Assembly: GCF_008710095.1 (NCBI RefSeq)
Contig: NZ_VYKJ01000009.1
Coordinates: forward strand, 62,001-126,000
Source: Affinibrenneria salicis
GTDB taxonomy: Bacteria; Pseudomonadota; Gammaproteobacteria; Enterobacterales; Enterobacteriaceae
Length of the DNA stretch: 64,000 nucleotides
Direction: 5' to 3'
Shown here: in pieces, positions 8,495 to 15,446 of the stretch
How the letters are laid out: each line of letters begins with the position of its first letter
Position numbering within the stretch: the first letter of the stretch is position 1
The notes under the pieces: generated by a model
Told to the model about the DNA's origin: nothing
Seen by the model: only the letters and a program-made list of their open reading frames with translations
Database searches by the model: none
Position numbers and translations under genes: made by a program

Positions 8495-8854
8495 ATGGTT
8501 CCCTATATTCATCAAACTCAGGGCCGGATTCGGGTTCGCTCAGACTTTATCCGTCACTCTCCGGCCAGCGTCGAACAGGTTATTAATCAGCTGACGGCAA
8601 TGGATGGCATCAGGGATATTCAGTACAAACGTTATGCCGGTTCCGTGGCTATTTTGTTCGATCACCGGATGATTAACGCGGAAACGCTGCTGGCGACGGC
8701 GCAAAGCGCGGGCTGGCTGCAGCAAAAAGACGATCCGGCCATGGTGGATAGCGCGGTACGGCGCGGCACGCAAACGCTGCTCAAAGGTCTGGCCGTCATG
8801 ACGTTAAAAAGGACGCTGGGCCACACGCTGACCCGCATTCTGCTGGCCGCCTGA
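8495..8854 (+). CDS. HMA2-like small protein, divergent arm of Fez-like cluster
   Basis: A 119-residue protein with an HMA2-like N-terminal domain: 'MVPYIHQTQGRIRVRSDFIR', then 'VEQVINQLTAMDGIRDIQYK', 'GSVAILFDHRMINAETLLAT'. The arginine-rich TQGRIRVR (8-15) parallels the motifs in the ATPase and in the minus-strand HMA2-like protein. The C-terminal 35 residues are basic and hydrophobic (LLKGLAVMTLKRTLGHTLTRILLAA) and could form a membrane-associated helix. The ATG at 8495 follows an AAAGG site by 7 bp. It is transcribed away from the operon across a shared 155-bp promoter region with an FNR-type box, so co-regulation with the ATPase operon is likely. Confidence 0.75.
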   Translation: MVPYIHQTQGRIRVRSDFIRHSPASVEQVINQLTAMDGIRDIQYKRYAGSVAILFDHRMINAETLLATAQSAGWLQQKDDPAMVDSAVRRGTQTLLKGLAVMTLKRTLGHTLTRILLAA

Positions 8855-9198
8855 CGTCGTCCCCTGCCCGCCCGACGCGCACGGGCGGCGCGACCGTCGC
8901 CCGGCTTCACCGCTCCCGCGCCAGCCGAACGTTTCTCCGCATTTCCCCGCCTGTTGGCGACATAATCAGAAAAAACTCTTCACAATGGGTGAAGCGGCGC
9001 TGATTTTTGCCGATGAATAGATTAGATAATGTCAGACATACTGACCGTCCCGGTTAAGCGGTCATCAAATACGGCGGGCACAGGAGGCCCGGCAGGAGCG
9101 GACTGACGGCGCGAAGGCATCGCCCTCATCAGTCCGGCGATTTCTACAGGTTGGCGGAAGCGTAACCTGCAGCGCGTTATCAGCATCGGAATGGAAAA
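8855..9198 (+). promoter_or_regulatory. Hairpin-rich leader upstream of a small membrane protein gene
   Basis: This 344-bp gap contains three consecutive hairpins just before the 9199 gene. H1 is TGACCG/CGGTCA at 9042-9064. H2 is GGACTGA/TCAGTCC at 9100-9106/9129-9135, with an inner GGCG/CGCC pair. H3 is CAGGTT/AACCTG at 9147-9152/9164-9169, enclosing GC-GGAA-GC with a GNRA-type loop. The density of stems, and their end only 29 bp before the start codon, suggest a structured 5' UTR such as a riboswitch or attenuator. I do not recognise a known riboswitch class. The part at 8855-9000 shows nothing definite. Confidence 0.4.
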
Positions 9199-9573
9199 AT
9201 GAGCGAAACCCTAATCTATATCGCCACCTGGCTAATTTTTCCCACCATCATGGGTCTGTATGCTATCCGCATGTGGCTGCCGCTGACCTCGCGGCTGGCG
9301 ATAGACGATCGGGCCGGCTTTATCGTCGGCGCGCTGAGCGGCGTGACCGTGTTCCTGCTGTCCGCGGCGCTGGCGCTGTTAATCACCCGTCTGCAGACGG
9401 ATAAAATGCTCTGGCTGAGCGGTTCCACTTTGTTCGCGCTGGCGATCGCCGGCGGCGTGCTGCGCTGGCTGTCGCTGCCGTGGCTCAGAAGCGCCAACCG
9501 CCAGCGCCGTTTGCGCCGGGTGAGCATCGCCGCCGGCGCCTGCGTAATGGTTTTGATTATGCTGCTGCGCTAA
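9199..9573 (+). CDS. Small integral membrane protein of unknown function
   Basis: A 124-residue hydrophobic protein with about four predicted membrane helices (about 5-25, 42-64, 72-92, 106-124). It also has a short basic loop (RSANRQRRLRRVS) before the last helix, which should lie in the cytoplasm. I do not recognise a family, and no catalytic or metal motif is evident. It has its own 344-bp upstream region with three hairpins and stands alone between the Fez-like cluster and the AI-2E family permease, which is on the other strand. A short GGGC/GCCC stem followed by TTTT lies after its stop at 9600-9615. Because RNA leaders of this kind often control transporters, an ion-related role is possible but unproven. 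Confidence 0.65.
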   Translation: MSETLIYIATWLIFPTIMGLYAIRMWLPLTSRLAIDDRAGFIVGALSGVTVFLLSAALALLITRLQTDKMLWLSGSTLFALAIAGGVLRWLSLPWLRSANRQRRLRRVSIAAGACVMVLIMLLR

Positions 9574-9629
9574 CGGATCCGCGCCGTCAGACAGGCCCCG
9601 GGCTTACGCCCTTTTCCGCGCGCCAGGCA

Positions 9630-10640
9630 TTAGATCAGCGACGCTTCCTTCAGTTCGCTCTTTAGATAGGCGTAATAAATCGGCGCCGCAATCACGCCCG
9701 ACAGACCAAATGCCGCCTCAAACACCAGCATCGCCAACAGGATTTCCCACGAGTGCGCCTTAATTTTCGTGCCGACGATCTTCGCGTTTAAAAAATATTC
9801 AAACTTATGGATCAGCATCAAATAGAGCAAGGCCACCAGCGCCACCGCCAGCGACAGCGATAAGGCGGAAATAAATACCATCGAATTGGATATCAGGTTA
9901 CCGATCACCGGCAGCAACCCGAAAATAAAGGTCATCACCACCAGCGTTTTGGCGAAGGGCAAATGTACGCCGAAGCACGGCAGCACGCCGAGAATAAAAA
10001 TAGCGGATAAGATGGTATTGACGGTCGAGATCTTCACCTGGGCAAACACAATATTTCTGAAGGCGCTGGATAATAACGCGACGCGTTTTAATAACTCCGC
10101 CTTTAGCAACGGCTTATCATCATCATGATTCACGTTATACAGCGAAATGATCGCTCCCAGCACCATACCGATAAGCATGGTGACGAAGCCGTGCAGGAAA
10201 CTTTTGCCCATATTCTGCAAAATCACCACATGCTGCTGTAGCCACTGCAGGAATTCGTGCTGCAGCTCTTCCACGCTGACCGGCAGATAGCCGGGTAAAT
10301 AGAGCGCCAGCTCATGCTGCACATCTTGTAAAATAACGGAAATGCGATCGCTGAAGCCCGTCGTGTCCCTCATTTCCTGCATCAGAAAACCCACCAGGCT
10401 GGCGAACAGCATAATCAGCAGGCTGACTACCGCGGTGCTGATCACCGCCACCACCAACCAGCGGGCCCGCTTGCCGCTAATAATCTTTTGAAAATAAGGG
10501 GTGAGTAAATTAACGATCTCGTACACTAAAAAACCCGCAATAAAACAGGCGAGCAAATGTAACGGCAATAAAATTAACAGCCCGCCCATTATAAAGAAAA
10601 AACTCAATAATCTGGCCTGTTTTAAATTTAATAACTGCAT
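9630..10640 (-). CDS. AI-2E transporter family (PerM/TqsA-like) permease
   Basis: A 336-residue polytopic membrane protein of the AI-2E transporter family (PF01594-type), whose members export varied small solutes or sodium in exchange for protons. The N-terminal helices, a central soluble stretch (about 85-150, 'VQHELALYLPGYLPVSVEELQ' region), and a conserved C-terminal half are present. The C-terminal half has 'FGLLPVIGNLISN' and a final block with GTKIKAHSWEILLAML and 'GLSGVIAAPIYYAYLK', which are family hallmarks. I chose ATG 10640 with GGACG upstream rather than TTG 10664. It is monocistronic, divergent from iutA. The substrate cannot be deduced; no quorum-sensing genes are nearby. Confidence 0.78.
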   Translation of the reverse strand: MQLLNLKQARLLSFFFIMGGLLILLPLHLLACFIAGFLVYEIVNLLTPYFQKIISGKRARWLVVAVISTAVVSLLIMLFASLVGFLMQEMRDTTGFSDRISVILQDVQHELALYLPGYLPVSVEELQHEFLQWLQQHVVILQNMGKSFLHGFVTMLIGMVLGAIISLYNVNHDDDKPLLKAELLKRVALLSSAFRNIVFAQVKISTVNTILSAIFILGVLPCFGVHLPFAKTLVVMTFIFGLLPVIGNLISNSMVFISALSLSLAVALVALLYLMLIHKFEYFLNAKIVGTKIKAHSWEILLAMLVFEAAFGLSGVIAAPIYYAYLKSELKEASLI

Positions 10641-10920
10641 GATGACGTCCTGGACATAAAGCAATATGGTTCAAAGCACCTCACGATATTGGCGCCGGAA
10701 CGTCCCTGCGCGACGGAACGTTAGGTATCAGGCACTTTGATTTCTTGTAGCCGTCAGTCTACCAGCATTCCCCTGGCGATTCAGTAAACGCATGATGCGA
10801 AAGCGGCTATTTTTTTACCTGTCTGCTTGCCCAAAAACACTATCCACTTACACTTTCCTTACATTATACTCACATGGCAAACACACCCTAAAAAACCACA
10901 AATTACAAAAGGTTATCACT

Positions 10921-13116
10921 ATGCTCTGGAGAAAAAACCACGCCTGCCTTACCGCTGTCCTTATCATTTTCCCGCCCGCGCTCGCTCAGGCGCAAAACAG
11001 CGCCGATGATACGCTGGTGATCGCCGCCAGCCGCAGCAATAAGACGCAAAGCCAAATGTCTCAGTCCACCTGGGTGATTGAAGGTCGCGATATTCAGGAA
11101 CAGGCTCAGGGCGGGAAAGAAATTAAAGATATTCTGGCGCAGCTGATCCCCGGAATGGATGTCAGCAGCCAGGGCAGAACCAACTACGGCATGAATATGC
11201 GCGGCCGCGCCATGGTGGTGATGGTCGACGGCGTGCGTCTGAACTCCTCCCGTACCGGCAGCCGCCAGATGGACGCCATCGATCCGTTTAACATCGAACG
11301 CATCGAAGTGATCTCCGGCGCCACCTCGCTCTATGGCGCCGGCAGCTCCGGCGGGCTCATCAGCATCATCACTAAAAAGGGCAGCCCGGAACCGCAGGTT
11401 GAACTGGAGATCGGCGCCAAAAGCGGCTTCAACAGCCATAACGACCACGATGAGCGAGTCGCCGCGGCGGTAAGCGGCGGCAGCGAGCAGGCGAACGGAC
11501 GTCTGTCGGTCGCCTGGCAGCGTTACGGCGGCTGGTATACCGGCAGCGGCGATGCCGTACTGTTCGATAATACTCAGACCGGCCTGCAGTATTCCGACCG
11601 CCTGGACGTCATGGCCAGCGGCGGACTAAAGCTGGATGAAAACCAGAGCCTGACGCTGGTCACTCAATATTTTCGCAGCCAGGGGGACGGCGAACACGGA
11701 CTGTGGCTGGGCGATAATTTCGCCGCGGCGACCGGCGGCGGCGTCAACGCGGAAACCCGCGGCGGCATGTCGTCCGATCGGGTACCGGGCACGGAGCGTC
11801 ATCTGGTCAGCCTTGAATATGCCCACCAGGATTTTCTGAATCAAATCCTTACCGCGCAGATCTATTACCGTGACGAAGCGCTGACCTTTTATCCGTTTCC
11901 GACGCTGCGCAGCGGCGCGGTAACCAGCTACAGCGCATCCGAGCAGAACACCAGCCAGTACGGCGCTAAATTGACGCTCAACGCCGACCTGGCCGCAGGC
12001 TGGCAGCTCACTTACGGTATCGATGTCGATCGCGAAAAATTCGACGCCAATCAGATGTTTTTCGATCTGAACGCCGCCAGCCAGTCCGGCGGGCTGATTA
12101 ACCATGAAATCTATAAAATCGGCCGCTACCCCAGCTACGACGTCAGCAATTTCGCCGCGTTCCTGCAAACCAGCTATGACCTCAATGAAATCTTCACGCT
12201 GAGCGGCGGCGTACGCCAGCAGTGGACGGAAAACAGCGTGGACGATTTCGTGGGTTATGCCCAGCAGCAGGCCATCGCCAACGGCCAGGCCGTCTCCGCC
12301 GATGCCATCCCCGGCGGCAGCACCCGCTACCGCACCACGCTGTTCAACCTCGGCCTGCTGGCCCATATTTCCGACCGTCAGCAGACCTGGCTCAACTTCT
12401 CCCAGGGCGCCGAACTGCCCGATGTGGCGAAATATTACGGCACCGGCAGCTATAGCGCCGTCAACGGCCATTACCACCTGAACAGCAGCACCAATATCAA
12501 CGACTCGCGACTGGAAGATATCAAAGTCAACGCCTGGGAGCTCGGCTGGCGTTATCTGGGGGATAATCTGCATATCCAGACGGCGGCGTACTATTCGGTG
12601 TCCGACAAAACCGTCGATATCGCGCCGGATCTGACCATTGTGATGAAGTCCGACAAACGACGCATCTACGGACTGGAAAGCGCGATCGACTACTTCTTCC
12701 CGGACAGCGACTGGAGCGCCGGCACCTCGTTTAACCTCATCAAATCGCAAACCAAAACCAGCGAAGGCTGGGAGAAAATCAACATTAATACCGCCAGTCC
12801 GTCGAAAGCCACGGCCTGGGTCGGCTGGCAACCGGGCGACTGGACGCTGCGCCTGCAGATGCAAAAGTCGTTCGATGTCTCCGACCTGAACGGCGACAAA
12901 CTGCAGGGTTACCATACGCTGGACTTTATCGGCAGTTACGCCCTGCCGGTGGGCAAAATCAGCTTCAGCGTGGAAAACTTGCTGGATAAGCAATATGACA
13001 CCGTATGGGGCCAGCGGGCGCAAAAACTGTATTCCCCCGGCTACGGCGCACGTGAAGTCTATGATTACCAGGGGCGCGGCCGAACCTTCGGTCTGACCTA
13101 TTCCGCGCAGTTTTGA
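10921..13116 (+). CDS. iutA: TonB-dependent ferric aerobactin receptor IutA
   Basis: A 731-residue outer-membrane receptor closely matching E. coli IutA (732 aa). It has a signal peptide (MLWRKNHACLTAVLIIFPPA, cleavage near AQA-QN), a TonB box region 'DDTLVIAASRSNKTQ', and a plug domain with 'KDILAQLIPGMDVSS' and 'MVVMVDGVRLNSSRTGSRQ'. It is followed by a 22-strand barrel ending in 'GRGRTFGLTYSAQF' with terminal Phe. ATG 10921 (AAGG 8 bp upstream) is chosen over the in-frame 10792 because it starts directly at the signal peptide. No iucABCD siderophore synthesis genes are adjacent, so the cell may use aerobactin made by others or encode it elsewhere. I could not find a convincing Fur box upstream, which is unusual for this gene. 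Confidence 0.9.
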   Translation: MLWRKNHACLTAVLIIFPPALAQAQNSADDTLVIAASRSNKTQSQMSQSTWVIEGRDIQEQAQGGKEIKDILAQLIPGMDVSSQGRTNYGMNMRGRAMVVMVDGVRLNSSRTGSRQMDAIDPFNIERIEVISGATSLYGAGSSGGLISIITKKGSPEPQVELEIGAKSGFNSHNDHDERVAAAVSGGSEQANGRLSVAWQRYGGWYTGSGDAVLFDNTQTGLQYSDRLDVMASGGLKLDENQSLTLVTQYFRSQGDGEHGLWLGDNFAAATGGGVNAETRGGMSSDRVPGTERHLVSLEYAHQDFLNQILTAQIYYRDEALTFYPFPTLRSGAVTSYSASEQNTSQYGAKLTLNADLAAGWQLTYGIDVDREKFDANQMFFDLNAASQSGGLINHEIYKIGRYPSYDVSNFAAFLQTSYDLNEIFTLSGGVRQQWTENSVDDFVGYAQQQAIANGQAVSADAIPGGSTRYRTTLFNLGLLAHISDRQQTWLNFSQGAELPDVAKYYGTGSYSAVNGHYHLNSSTNINDSRLEDIKVNAWELGWRYLGDNLHIQTAAYYSVSDKTVDIAPDLTIVMKSDKRRIYGLESAIDYFFPDSDWSAGTSFNLIKSQTKTSEGWEKININTASPSKATAWVGWQPGDWTLRLQMQKSFDVSDLNGDKLQGYHTLDFIGSYALPVGKISFSVENLLDKQYDTVWGQRAQKLYSPGYGAREVYDYQGRGRTFGLTYSAQF

Positions 13117-13166
13117 TTTATGCCGGCGGACGACGTCGATGCCGCCAGGGCAGTCGGCCGGCGGCG

Positions 13167-14036
13167 CTAAACGAGCAGCCGCCGCATGGTGGCGTGAATT
13201 GTGCTGGCGACGCAGCGATAGCGTAGATCGCGCATGTCGCCGCGCCAGATCATAAACAGCGTGCGCGTCAGCGCCGGCTGAAACGGAATATAACAGACGC
13301 CGGTCATTGGCGTCGCCGCCAGCCTGGGGAACAGACCAGCGCCGGTACAGCTGGCCAGCTGGCTACGCAGCAGTTCCAGATTGGCGCTCAGCCGGCCGTG
13401 TATTTGCGCCTTTTGCCTGACGGCGCTGAACGCCGGCGGCAGCTCATCGTCTTCGGCCAGCGTCAGATCGTCGAGTTCGCTTAGCATATCCGGCGTCACG
13501 GTGTGGCGACCGGCCCAGGGATGGCGGTAATTTAAGGCCAGCAGCAGGGGTTCGTCGAACAGGGGAATGGCGACCGGCGCATCTTCCGGCTGACAGGCCA
13601 GCACCAGCGCATCCAGTTTACCGCTTTCCAGCTGCGGTAATAAACTGTGCCGGTTGCCTTCATAAAAACGTAAATGCAGATCGGGAAAACGCCGGCGCAG
13701 GGGGGGAATGACATGGGGCAACAGGTAGGGCGCACAGGAGCGAACAATGCCCAGATGCAGCAGGCCGGAAAGCGGGTCGCGCTGCCGCTCCACTAAATCG
13801 TGCAGTCGCCTGAGCTCGTACAAAATCTTCTGCGCCTGCCGCACCAGCCGCACCCCTTCCTGGGTAAATACCACTTTGCGACTGGTCCGTTCCAGCAGCG
13901 GCCCGCCCAGCTCCGCCTCAAGTTTTCTGATTTGTTCGCTCAATGTGGGCTGGCCGACCCGGCAGGCTTTCGCCGCGCGGTTAAAATGACGATACTTTTC
14001 CAGCGCGACGAGGTAGTTCAGCATTTGAAATGTCAT
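13167..14036 (-). CDS. OxyR-like LysR-family regulator lacking the redox cysteine pair
   Basis: A 289-residue LysR-type regulator that aligns with OxyR along its length. The winged helix 'FNRAAKACRVGQPTLSEQIR' and 'LEAELGGPLLERTSRKVVFT' match. The effector domain has 'LLHLGIVRSCAPYLLPHVIP', 'FYEGNRHSLLPQLESGKLDA' and 'PLFDEPLLLALNYRHPWA'. Where OxyR has the peroxide-sensing C199-x8-C208 segment, this protein reads LAEDDELPPAFSAVRQ and has no cysteine, so it cannot sense peroxide in the usual way. Start 14036 aligns with the OxyR start; ATG 14051 is an alternative. It converges on iutA with about 50 bp between the stops. Regulatory target unknown. Confidence 0.82.
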   Translation of the reverse strand: MTFQMLNYLVALEKYRHFNRAAKACRVGQPTLSEQIRKLEAELGGPLLERTSRKVVFTQEGVRLVRQAQKILYELRRLHDLVERQRDPLSGLLHLGIVRSCAPYLLPHVIPPLRRRFPDLHLRFYEGNRHSLLPQLESGKLDALVLACQPEDAPVAIPLFDEPLLLALNYRHPWAGRHTVTPDMLSELDDLTLAEDDELPPAFSAVRQKAQIHGRLSANLELLRSQLASCTGAGLFPRLAATPMTGVCYIPFQPALTRTLFMIWRGDMRDLRYRCVASTIHATMRRLLV

Positions 14037-14263
14037 CAATAACGTCTCCATACGTTATGACTTCACCGCCAGACTCATAGACATACAGCGATCGCCTCTC
14101 TGAATCTCGCCGTGATGAATGGCTAAAACATACTGCGGGCTTGTACGCCGGCTTAGCGCGCTGCCCGGTTACGCGCCGCTACTGTTCAAACACATTGATG
14201 AATGCGCGCAGCGGCAGGCGCGTGCCTGTTAATCCGGCGATTAACGTCGTTCATCCGACCTGA

Positions 14264-14659
14264 CTACGAAACCAACGTCAGCGGCGGCACATCGCTGGGA
14301 TCATGGATAAGGATAAGTAAAGACAGTACGCGGCTCTCCACATTAATTTTCGAGAAGGAGAGCGTACGGGTTTGTTTTTTTTCCAGACCGGCAAAAAATA
14401 AGTCCGACACCATGCGAGTACTGAGCAGACTGCTATTTTTCATAAAGTCTTGATAAGCGTACCTTACGTTTACCGGTAATATATCCCCAAGAGAAAGAGG
14501 CTTATTTTTATCAGCATCCAGGCCGAAATGGGCATTAAAAGCAGTGTTGGCATATATCACCTCATACTGCTCATCAATCACCGCCAGAGCACGTCTTTCA
14601 TTTTCAATAGGTATGGTTAACATGCCAACAATTTCATTCTGGCAAAATATCAGGCTCAT
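14264..14659 (-). CDS. Stand-alone PAS-domain protein, hypothetical
   Basis: A 131-residue protein consisting almost only of a PAS-like domain: 'RALAVIDEQYEVIYANTAFN' (about 23-42) is the typical 'v.D..g.I.yaN.a' motif. It is followed by a helical segment with 'LSLGDILPVNVRYAYQDFM' and a last beta-sheet part 'RTLSFSKINVESRVLSLLIL'. No histidine kinase, GGDEF, EAL or HTH output domain follows, so it could act as a sensor or partner subunit. It is monocistronic, with large gene-free regions on both sides (212 and 787 bp), and its base composition (about 45% GC by eye) is lower than the neighbours. Ligand and partner unknown. Confidence 0.6.
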   Translation of the reverse strand: MSLIFCQNEIVGMLTIPIENERRALAVIDEQYEVIYANTAFNAHFGLDADKNKPLSLGDILPVNVRYAYQDFMKNSSLLSTRMVSDLFFAGLEKKQTRTLSFSKINVESRVLSLLILIHDPSDVPPLTLVS

Positions 14660-15122
14660 AGATCCTCTGGCTCAAACGTAAAAAATATCCAACAGGGGGA
14701 CGCCCCAGCTACGGCGCGCCATCAACCCTGAACAAACAATAAGTGGGCGCCGACCACTCAATAAAGAAAAAAATCTGGCATATTGCGGCATAACTCTGTA
14801 GTTATATTTAGGATTCGTACACTAATAACGCGATAACAAAGGATGGCCGCTCGACAGGGTTGCCGTTATCCGTCGGCAAACGCACTCTCCCGCCAGTTGT
14901 TCGCTAGCAACCTGAACATACATTACCGGGCTAAACGCACCATGTTCATTTAATGATTTTCACCTTTCAGGCGCCTCATCTCGACTTATCGCAAATTATT
15001 TTTTCACCCGACACCAACTGTTTTCGGTCCGGCTGTCTTTTTAATACCGACAGCGCAAAGCACGGTAAAAAATATACTGTGTCTTGTTGAATAACTATCG
15101 GCTGAATAAACGGGATCTTTAT

Positions 15123-15153
15123 GTCTTTTGATCGTGAACGACGATCAAAAGAC
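15123..15153. repeat. Perfect 13-bp inverted repeat in acs upstream region
   Basis: GTCTTTTGATCGT (15123-15135) and ACGATCAAAAGAC (15141-15153) are exact reverse complements with a 5-nt loop (GAACG). No T-run follows on either strand, so it is not a standard intrinsic terminator. It could be a dimeric regulator's operator or a small insertion remnant. It is about 290 bp upstream of the acs start. Confidence 0.7.
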
Positions 15154-15242
15154 CGCTAATAATAGCTGTATTCTATTGATAATAAAAGATTGATCGTTTT
15201 TCATCAGGCTGAAAGTCCGCTTTATTTTCAAACGTTCAATAA

Positions 15243-15258
15243 TGTGACAAAGATCACT
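15243..15258 (+). promoter_or_regulatory. CRP-cAMP binding site upstream of acs
   Basis: TGTGA-CAAAGA-TCACT matches the CRP consensus TGTGA-N6-TCACA in nine of ten specified bases. It lies about 190 bp upstream of the acs start codon. acs is a classical CRP-activated gene in E. coli, induced when glucose runs out and acetate must be reused, so the position and family knowledge agree. Confidence 0.7.
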
Positions 15259-15446
15259 ACTTGACGGCAGAAAGCCCTTTTCCCTTTATCCTCTCCCGCC
15301 ATCTAATCGCCCCCCAATTCTCCGTGAGGCCGCAAGCGGCCCGCCATGTTACGTGATCTGTCGCGCAAAAAAGAAACAAAATCTTCCCGAAAACTTACTT
15401 TAACCATTTGCTGACATATCATTAACAACTCTAAGGAGAACACGCT

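Larger units (their letters stand above)
14660..15446 (+). promoter_or_regulatory. Long acs upstream region
   Basis: A 787-bp gene-free stretch that includes the promoter of the PAS gene (left part) and the acs control region (right part). Notable elements are a CRP-like site at 15243-15258 and a perfect 13-bp inverted repeat at 15123-15153. The region is AT-rich relative to the coding DNA. The acs ribosome-binding site TAAGGAGA is at about 15432-15439. E. coli acs is also driven from a long CRP-, Fis- and IHF-controlled upstream region, so the length is consistent with complex control. No ORF in the gap looks coding. Confidence 0.55.

Noticed and set aside
9590..9615. Terminator after the 124-residue membrane protein gene
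   Set aside because: Stem is only 4 bp (GGGC/GCCC) with TTTT; too weak to list as a feature.
10665..10920. Fur box for iutA
   Set aside because: Only short A/T matches, none reaching a convincing fit to the 19-bp consensus.
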